Assembly (NCBI GenBank): GCA_035545895.1 | Contig: DASZXJ010000108.1 | Location: 1-16,864, forward strand | Direction of reading: 5' to 3' | From: DASZXJ01 sp035545895 | Lineage (GTDB): Bacteria; Planctomycetota; Phycisphaerae; Tepidisphaerales; Tepidisphaeraceae | DNA length: 16,864 bases | Part shown: positions 11,913-16,864 of the stretch, in pieces | How the letters are laid out: each line of letters opens with the position of its first letter | Position numbering within the stretch: the stretch's first letter is position 1 | Notes under the pieces: generated by a model | The model's database searches: none | What the model saw: the letters and a program-made list of their open reading frames with translations, nothing else | What the model was told of the DNA's origin: nothing | Program-made: the position numbers and the translations under genes

Positions 11913-12149
11913 TCACGCCGCAGGCTTCTGATGTTCAACTTCAACAGCGGCCACTTGATTTACCCGCATATGAATGCCCATTCCGGTCCGCGGATAGTAG
12001 TGCAATTGGCTCGCGGTAATTGCCAGTGCATTTGGATCTTCAATCAAATATCGATCACCACTTGTCATGATGACGCGAAACGAGACGAACGGCTCGCTGT
12101 TCGTCAGGCTTTTGATTGTGTCCAAAGTCGTTTCGTCGTGACCGGGCAT
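11913..12149 (-). CDS. Small soluble protein between rpoB and rpoC, function unknown
   Basis: This 78-aa protein has no membrane helix or signal peptide. An acidic start leads into TIKSLTNSEPFVSFRVIMTS (11-30), then GDRYLIEDPNALAITAS (31-47) and a β-rich end (MRVNQVAAVEVE, 61-72). The pattern of a helix, a PF-x-x-F motif, a G-[DR] turn and an [IV]-x-[DH]-P-[ENH] motif resembles a family of short hypothetical proteins frequent in planctomycetes (typically ...QPFxPFxIxLxDGRxxxVxHPE...). This is recall, not a search result. The ATG lies 8 nt after the rpoB stop codon with no strong Shine-Dalgarno sequence, which suggests translation by ribosomes finishing rpoB. Its stop is followed within about 22 nt by the membrane-protein gene. 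The position implies stoichiometric co-expression with RNA polymerase. Confidence 0.75.
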   Translation of the reverse strand: MPGHDETTLDTIKSLTNSEPFVSFRVIMTSGDRYLIEDPNALAITASQLHYYPRTGMGIHMRVNQVAAVEVEHQKPAA

Positions 12150-12157
12150 TTATTGAC

Positions 12158-15100
12158 TCACATTAAATCTTCATCTTCAGTGGCAGCGGCGCCTTTCTTC
12201 TTCTCAAGTTGGATATTCAAGCCCAGCCCGCGGATTTCATTACACAGCACGTCGAACGAAACCGGCGTGCCGGCTTCGAGGGTGTTGGTGCCTTTGACCA
12301 TGCTCTCGTAAATCTTCGTGCGGCCCTCCACGTCGTCGCTCTTGACGGTGAGTAATTCCTGAAGGACATACGACGAGCCATAGGCTTCCAGGCCCCAGAC
12401 TTCCATTTCGCCGAAACGCTGACCGCCGGTGCGAGCCTTGCCGCCCAAGGGTTGCTGGGTGATGAGACTGTACGGGCCGGTGGCGCGAGCGTGAATCTTG
12501 TCGTCCACCAGGTGGTGGAGCTTCATCATGTAGATGTAGCCGACGGTGGTCTTTTGCTCGAACGGCTCGCCCGTGCGGCCGTCGTGGAGCTGAATCTTGC
12601 CGCCGTACGGCATCTTCACATCAAGTTCACCGACATGCAGCGACTGACTTTGCTGCTTGCGATCCTTGCGGCGCTGGTCGATCGCGTCATTGGCCTCGGT
12701 GATCGCCTTGAAGATTTCATCTTCATGAGCGCCATCGAAGACCGGTGTGACAGCCTGTTGACCGAGCACCATCATGGCCCAACCAAGATGGGTTTCGAGA
12801 ATCTGACCGACGTTCATACGGCTGGGCACGCCCAGCGGGTTGAGCAGGATGTCCAGCGGAGTGCCGTCTTCGAGGAATGGCATATCTTCTTCCGCCACGA
12901 TGCGGGCGATGACACCCTTGTTTCCGTGACGGCCGGCCATCTTGTCACCGACCGACAACTGTCGCTTGGTGGCGATATAGACCTTGACCATTTCCAGCAC
13001 GCCGCTCGGCAATTCATCGCCGCGCTTCATGTGGTCGCTCTTGCGCTGCCGTTCCGAGAGCACGGCTTTTACGCGAGGGAAAAACCGATCAAAGGTGCTA
13101 TTGGCCTGCTCCTTGCCTTCTTTCGATCCCTTGATCCAGTGGGTTTTGAACTTGCCTTCATCAGCAAGAATCGTTTCGATCTGTTCCATCACCACGTCGG
13201 TATTCTCGCTTTGAGCAACCTTTTGACGGGTGCTCGGATCGACCATCACCTGGCCGGTCACCTCGTTGATTTCGGCGATCATCTGGCGGAAAATTTCGAC
13301 GGCGCGATCGTTCATTTCCTTTTCGTACTTGTCGATGTCCTTCTTCAACGCCTTCTTCTGCTCGTCGCTCATGTGCATGCGACGGCTGAAGCGCTGGGCA
13401 CCGATGACCACGCCTTCTTCACCTGCGGGCATTTCCAGCGAATCGTTCTTCACGTCTTCACCTGCCCGGCCGAAGATGGCATGAAGCAGCTTTTCTTCGG
13501 GGGTCAGCTCACTCTTGGACTTGGGTGCGATCTTGCCGACCAGAATATCGCCAGCAGCGACTCGCGTGCCGATGCGAACGATTCCGCTCTCATCCAGGTT
13601 GGCCAGCGCATGTTCTGACACATTTGGAATATCGCGTGTAAATTCCTCTCGCCCCAGCTTGGTTTCGCGAATTTCGACGTCGTATTCCTCAATGTGAATC
13701 GAAGTAAACGTGTCATCCTTCACAAGTTTCTGGCTGATGACGATGGCGTCTTCGAAGTTGTACCCGTCGTAGGTCATGAACCCGACGAGCACGTTTCGAC
13801 CCAGAGCCAATTCGCCCTGATGGACCGCTGCGCCGTCGGCAATGATCTGCGCCTTCTTGACGCGCTGCCCTTTCTTGACGATTGGCTTCTGATTGAGGCA
13901 CGTGCGCTCATTCAGGCCGACGAACTTACGCAGCACGTATTCGTCTGCGTTGTCGATCAGGATTCGCGATGAATCGACGTATGTCACAATGCCCGCGCGC
14001 TCAGCGCGGACAACCATGCCGCTGTTTTGAGCCACCGGTTTTTCCATGCCGGTTGACACGACCGGCGGATCGGTGCGAAGCAGAGGCACAGCCTGTCGCT
14101 GCATGTTCGAACCCATCAATGCGCGGTTGGCGTCGTCGTGTTCGAGGAACGGAATCAGCGCCGCCGAGACGGAAACCGTCTGCCGCGGGCTGATGTCGAT
14201 ATATTGCACTTCCTTGCTTGGCACGGTCGCCAGGTCGCCTTGCACGCGAGCCAGCACCATCCCCTTTTTCACGTGGCCGTCTTTCTCGACCGCGTCAGGC
14301 GGAGCGAGGACGCCTTTCATTTCTTCGTCAGCGCGAAGATATTTCACGTCGCCGTTGACCTTGCCTTCCTTGACCACGCGATAAGGCGTAATCAGGAAGC
14401 CATATTGATCGAGGTCGGCATAGATCGACAGAGACGCGATCAGACCGATGTTTGTGCCTTCCGGCGTTTCAATCGGACAGATGCGGCCATAGTGCGAAAT
14501 ATGCACGTCGCGCACTTCAAAACCCGCACGCTTGCGATTCAAGCCGCCCGGGCCCAAGGCTGACAAACGGCGCTCGTGCGTCAACTGGCTCAGTGGATTG
14601 GTCTGATCCACGACCTGCGACAATTCGCCGCGGCCGAAGAAGAAATCGATCGAGCTGCTGATCGACTTGCTGTTGACCAACTCAGCGATCTTGCCGAGTT
14701 CATTCGGGTCTTTCAGGCTCATGCGCTCCTGCACGGTGCGCTTGAGCTTGAGGAAGCCCTTGCGGAGTTCTTCAGCAGCCAGTTCGTCGATGGTGCGCAG
14801 ACGACGATTGCCCAGATGGTCAATGTCGTCCACATATCCTTCGCCGCTTCGAAGCTTGAACATGTACTTCAGCGAATTGACGAGGTCTTCGCTGCGAAGC
14901 GTCATGACGCTTTCGGGCACGTTCTGGTCGAACTTGCGGTTGATGCGGAATCGACCGACCCGGCCAAGGCGATAGCGATTTTCGTCGAAGAACTTTTCCT
15001 GGAAAAGCGTCTTGGCTTTGTCTTCCTGCGGCGGATTGCCCGGACGCAGGCGAGCGTAAATTTTGAGCAGCGCGCTCTTGTGACTGTCGGAGGTATCTTC

Positions 15101-15949
15101 GGCCAGCGTGTTGAGAATGAGCGGATCACTGACTTTCGTCACAACTTCCAGCGTCTTGAGGCTGGATGCCTGGATTTTATTGAGGGCTTCACCAATCTGC
15201 GCGCCGGGCTTGACCAGCACTTCGCCGCTTTCGGTGTCAATCACGGGAGCGGCAGCGTAGTAGCTCGGTTGGAGTTGGCCGACCTTGACGTTTTCGATCG
15301 TGTGGAATTCCTTGATGATCGATTCGCTGGTCGAATATTTTTCATCCAACGCGCGAAGGAACGTGGTGCCCGGAATCTTGCTCGACTGGTCGATTCGAAC
15401 GGCCAGTGCGTCTTTCTTGGTGACTGAACATTCAATCCAGCTTCCGCGCTCGGGAATCACTCGGCAGCCATGCAGGGGACGATCGCCTTCCTGCACTTCG
15501 ACGAGGAAATCGACGCCGGGCGAACGGTGGAGCTGATTGACGATGACGCGTTCAGCACCATTGATGATGAACTCGCCGCCCCCGATCATGATCGGGATTT
15601 CACCGAGATAGATGTTGTCTTCCAGCACCTCATCCCGGTCTTTGCGCTTCAGCGAGACGCGAATCCGGAAAGGCATGCCGAACGTCAGCCGCAGGGCGCG
15701 GCATTCGTCGGTGGTGTATCGCGGTTCGTTTAATTCGTAGCTGATGTATTCCAGCCGGAGATTGCCATCGTAGCTTTCGATGGGGAATACTTCGCGCAGC
15801 AGAGCTTCGAGGCCCTCGTTCTTGCGCTTGGCTGGATCGGCATCCTTCTGAAGAAACCGCTGATAAGCGGCGATCTGGACATCGATCAAGTTCGGAATCG
15901 GCAGCGCATCGCCGCGCTTGCTGAAATCGCGTACCTCATGGACTCGCAT
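12158..15949 (-). CDS. rpoB: DNA-directed RNA polymerase subunit beta
   Basis: This 1263-aa subunit forms, with beta', the catalytic core of RNA polymerase. Visible landmarks are the rifampicin-pocket segment 439-465 (Asp448, His458 and Ser463 equal to E. coli Asp516, His526 and Ser531), the conserved CPIETPEGTNIGL (491-503), GDKMAGRHGNKGV (1001-1013) with active-site lysines 1003 and 1011, and the C-terminal clamp-contacting region with LGGKARTGGQRFGEMEVWGLEAYG (1168-1191; conserved core KARTGGQRFGEMEVW). A coiled-coil insertion at about 855-970 matches the position of the βi9 insertion of proteobacterial RpoB. The start is well supported: AAGGA at 15956-15960 lies 6 nt before the ATG. Upstream is a 391-nt gene-free leader rather than rplL. 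The stop is followed after 8 nt by the first of two small genes that separate it from rpoC. Confidence 0.99.
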   Translation of the reverse strand: MRVHEVRDFSKRGDALPIPNLIDVQIAAYQRFLQKDADPAKRKNEGLEALLREVFPIESYDGNLRLEYISYELNEPRYTTDECRALRLTFGMPFRIRVSLKRKDRDEVLEDNIYLGEIPIMIGGGEFIINGAERVIVNQLHRSPGVDFLVEVQEGDRPLHGCRVIPERGSWIECSVTKKDALAVRIDQSSKIPGTTFLRALDEKYSTSESIIKEFHTIENVKVGQLQPSYYAAAPVIDTESGEVLVKPGAQIGEALNKIQASSLKTLEVVTKVSDPLILNTLAEDTSDSHKSALLKIYARLRPGNPPQEDKAKTLFQEKFFDENRYRLGRVGRFRINRKFDQNVPESVMTLRSEDLVNSLKYMFKLRSGEGYVDDIDHLGNRRLRTIDELAAEELRKGFLKLKRTVQERMSLKDPNELGKIAELVNSKSISSSIDFFFGRGELSQVVDQTNPLSQLTHERRLSALGPGGLNRKRAGFEVRDVHISHYGRICPIETPEGTNIGLIASLSIYADLDQYGFLITPYRVVKEGKVNGDVKYLRADEEMKGVLAPPDAVEKDGHVKKGMVLARVQGDLATVPSKEVQYIDISPRQTVSVSAALIPFLEHDDANRALMGSNMQRQAVPLLRTDPPVVSTGMEKPVAQNSGMVVRAERAGIVTYVDSSRILIDNADEYVLRKFVGLNERTCLNQKPIVKKGQRVKKAQIIADGAAVHQGELALGRNVLVGFMTYDGYNFEDAIVISQKLVKDDTFTSIHIEEYDVEIRETKLGREEFTRDIPNVSEHALANLDESGIVRIGTRVAAGDILVGKIAPKSKSELTPEEKLLHAIFGRAGEDVKNDSLEMPAGEEGVVIGAQRFSRRMHMSDEQKKALKKDIDKYEKEMNDRAVEIFRQMIAEINEVTGQVMVDPSTRQKVAQSENTDVVMEQIETILADEGKFKTHWIKGSKEGKEQANSTFDRFFPRVKAVLSERQRKSDHMKRGDELPSGVLEMVKVYIATKRQLSVGDKMAGRHGNKGVIARIVAEEDMPFLEDGTPLDILLNPLGVPSRMNVGQILETHLGWAMMVLGQQAVTPVFDGAHEDEIFKAITEANDAIDQRRKDRKQQSQSLHVGELDVKMPYGGKIQLHDGRTGEPFEQKTTVGYIYMMKLHHLVDDKIHARATGPYSLITQQPLGGKARTGGQRFGEMEVWGLEAYGSSYVLQELLTVKSDDVEGRTKIYESMVKGTNTLEAGTPVSFDVLCNEIRGLGLNIQLEKKKGAAATEDEDLM

Positions 15950-15983
15950 TGCTTGTCCTTTTCTGCAAAAGGGATTAATTCTG

Positions 15984-15998
15984 GTTCACGCCGTGAAC
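15984..15998. repeat. 15-bp palindrome upstream of rpoB
   Basis: GTTCACG-C-CGTGAAC is a palindrome with 7-bp arms around one central base. It ends 35 nt before the rpoB start. In RNA it could form a 6-bp stem with a 3-nt loop. As DNA it has the shape of a dimeric repressor site; which of these, if either, is used is unknown. Confidence 0.45.
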
Positions 15999-16217
15999 AA
16001 ATCTAAGCAGGCGACCGTTGGATCGCCCTTTTGTCGGGTTCGGGGGTGCGGATTTCCGTCACCACGAACACCACCTCTGACAAACGTCACCGCCCCGTTC
16101 AATTGTCCGTTTCGCCGCCTTGCTTCCCAAAACCAAGGACAACGTAAGTCATTTCAATTCAGTAATTTACAATCACATCCGGAATAATAGCGCAAAAAAC
16201 GACAATCCAAGAACCGC

Positions 16218-16238
16218 CCTTCTTCAAACTGAAGAAAG
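16218..16238 (-). promoter_or_regulatory. Hairpin in the rpoB leader
   Basis: The minus-strand RNA can form CUUUCUUCA-GUU-UGAAGAAGG: 9 pairs including one G-U, with a 3-nt loop. It lies about 100 nt after the rplU stop and about 270 nt before rpoB. No U-tract follows directly, so it is not a standard terminator. An attenuator, processing site or weak rplU terminator are all possible. Confidence 0.4.
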
Positions 16239-16297
16239 CATTCTTAGATTTGTCCTACGGAACTTGTTTATTATCTAGCGCCAATTCCGACAGGCTA

Positions 16298-16326
16298 ATA
16301 GTAGAAAGGTTGACTATCAGTGTCAA
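16298..16326 (-). promoter_or_regulatory. rpoB: Candidate sigma-70-type promoter for rpoB
   Basis: On the minus strand a perfect TTGACA (16321-16326) is followed after 17 nt by TACTAT (16298-16303), which matches 4 of 6 positions of TATAAT. It starts only 14 nt past the rplU stop codon. Predicted transcription would begin near 16291. The perfect -35 and ideal spacing make it the best candidate in the gap. Confidence 0.5.
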
Positions 16327-16340
16327 TCCCTGTTGTTTTA

Positions 16341-16652
16341 TCAACCATTGATGGCTGTTACCCGGACTTCGGTGTAGCGCTGGCGATGACCGATCTTTTT
16401 ATGGTAACCCTTACGGCGCTTATACTTCTGGATATCGATCTTGGGGCCATGAGCCTCGCCGAGAACCTCAGCCGTGACTGTCGCGCCAACGACCAAAGGC
16501 TTGCCGATTCGGGGTTCGCCCTCGCCCGCCACCAGTAATACACGGTCGAATTTGACCTCTTTGGCGTCGGCTTCGACGGTTCGATCGATCCGAATCCGGT
16601 CGCCGCTGGTTACTTTGAACTGTGTGCCGCTGTCTTCGATAATCGCGTACAT
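16341..16652 (-). CDS. rplU: 50S ribosomal protein L21
   Basis: This 103-aa protein has the normal length of bacterial L21, which binds 23S rRNA early in large-subunit assembly. The sequence opens with the family's typical MYAIIEDSGTQFKV and contains the basic RNA-binding stretch KYKRRKGYHKKIGHRQ, followed by the usual YTEVRVTAI end. ATG at 16652 is chosen: GGAG lies 8 nt before it, and the reading frame upstream to 16715 lacks L21 character. In most bacteria rplU is directly followed by rpmA (L27). Here the next gene is rpoB after 391 nt, so the pair has been split. No terminator is visible directly after the stop. Confidence 0.97.
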   Translation of the reverse strand: MYAIIEDSGTQFKVTSGDRIRIDRTVEADAKEVKFDRVLLVAGEGEPRIGKPLVVGATVTAEVLGEAHGPKIDIQKYKRRKGYHKKIGHRQRYTEVRVTAING

Positions 16653-16659
16653 GCCAAGC

Positions 16660-16687
16660 GCTCCGCTCTGATAAAATAAGGCGGAGC
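16660..16687 (-). promoter_or_regulatory. rplU: Inverted repeat covering the rplU Shine-Dalgarno sequence
   Basis: GCTCCGC (16660-16666, plus strand) and GCGGAGC (16681-16687) form a 7-bp inverted repeat with a 14-nt loop. In the transcript the arm nearer the start codon contains the GGAG ribosome-binding site. If transcription starts upstream of 16687 the site could be sequestered. The predicted promoter places the start near 16681, which would remove part of the far arm, so a DNA operator is the alternative reading. Confidence 0.4.
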
Positions 16688-16715
16688 ATTGTGACAACAC
16701 CGCTTCGATTGTCAA
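16688..16715 (-). promoter_or_regulatory. rplU: Candidate sigma-70-type promoter for rplU
   Basis: On the minus strand TTGACA (16710-16715) is followed after 16 nt by CACAAT (16688-16693), 4 of 6 matches to TATAAT. Transcription would begin near 16681, giving a short leader of about 30 nt before the L21 start. Confidence 0.5.
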
Positions 16716-16864
16716 GATTGACCCACTACTGTCCGGTTAATCGCCGGCGTTAGGCGGTGTTTTTCTCGATGTCACCGAGTCCAACCGCTCCAATGTTAGG
16801 GTACACGATTTCATTTTCGTTTGCCGGTTTGCCGCGTGTCGTGGCGATCGTGTCACGACGATGC
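16716..16864. other. Right-edge segment upstream of rplU
   Basis: No gene is recognised in these 149 nt. A 6-bp inverted repeat (GTCGTG at 16838-16843, CACGAC at 16854-16859) lies near the edge. The segment may belong to an intergenic region that continues beyond the window. Confidence 0.3.

Larger units (their letters stand above)
15950..16340 (-). promoter_or_regulatory. rpoB: rpoB leader region without genes
   Basis: This 391-nt gap between rplU and rpoB has no credible coding sequence. It is AT-rich near rplU and GC-richer near rpoB. It contains a strong promoter candidate right behind rplU (16298-16326), a stable hairpin (16218-16238), a 15-bp palindrome close to rpoB (15984-15998) and the rpoB Shine-Dalgarno sequence. 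Secondary -10-like hexamers on the minus strand occur at 16270-16275 (GATAAT) and 16184-16189 (TATTAT), both with poor -35 matches. If the main promoter is used, the leader is about 340 nt, unusually long. Confidence 0.6.

Noticed and set aside
12452..13618. 388-codon plus-strand open frame opposite rpoB
   Set aside because: It mirrors the highly conserved RpoB C-terminal region and has low-complexity, His/Asp-rich composition typical of antisense frames.
14576..15427. 283-codon plus-strand open frame opposite rpoB
   Set aside because: It is antisense to the conserved RpoB N-terminal half; no independent start signal.
15918..16187. 89-codon plus-strand open frame across the rpoB leader
   Set aside because: It overlaps the rpoB start, has biased Pro/Ser/Arg content and no ribosome-binding site, so it is not credible as a gene.
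16741..16770. Terminator-like GC stretch followed by TTTTT
   Set aside because: The possible stem is only about four pairs, and no plus-strand gene ends there.

Overview
The window is a chromosomal housekeeping segment with a small accessory block on its left. RpoB carries a βi9-type insertion and RpoC an SI3-type insertion. Several proteins also look most like those of Planctomycetota, possibly class Phycisphaerae: RpoB, the zinc-rich TopA, the 484-aa GT-C-like membrane protein and the short 78-aa protein. This assignment is inference from protein character; no database was searched. I see no tRNA, rRNA, CRISPR array, insertion sequence or prophage, and base composition looks even throughout.

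Layout. Positions 1-317 (+) hold the edge of an unreadable upstream gene and a small two-helix membrane protein. Positions 325-2629 (-) hold an ABC exporter half-transporter followed by a small protein with an internal duplication. Positions 2646-4100 (+) hold a polytopic membrane protein of GT-C character, divergent from the ABC gene. Positions 4097-6793 (-) hold topA, whose stop codon interlocks with that of the membrane protein. Positions 6794-7293 have no gene: they contain the topA leader and the rpoC terminator. Positions 7294-15949 (-) hold the rpoB-rpoC transcription unit. Positions 15950-16340 are a gene-free rpoB leader with a promoter candidate and several palindromes. Positions 16341-16652 (-) hold rplU with its own promoter candidate.

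The most unusual feature is the rpoB-rpoC junction. These genes are normally adjacent or fused. Here two small co-directional genes lie between them: a 78-aa soluble protein and a single-pass membrane protein of about 63 aa. The stop codon of the second overlaps the rpoC start by 8 nt. The polymerase genes are also not preceded by rplJ-rplL. They follow rplU after a 391-nt gap, and rplU in turn is not followed by rpmA.

Secondary points of interest are the two-repeat protein tied to the ABC exporter, a tandem duplication of a 26-residue element near the RpoC C-terminus, substitutions in the rifampicin-pocket segment of RpoB, mutually exclusive hairpins just upstream of topA, and a Shine-Dalgarno sequence of rplU inside an inverted repeat.
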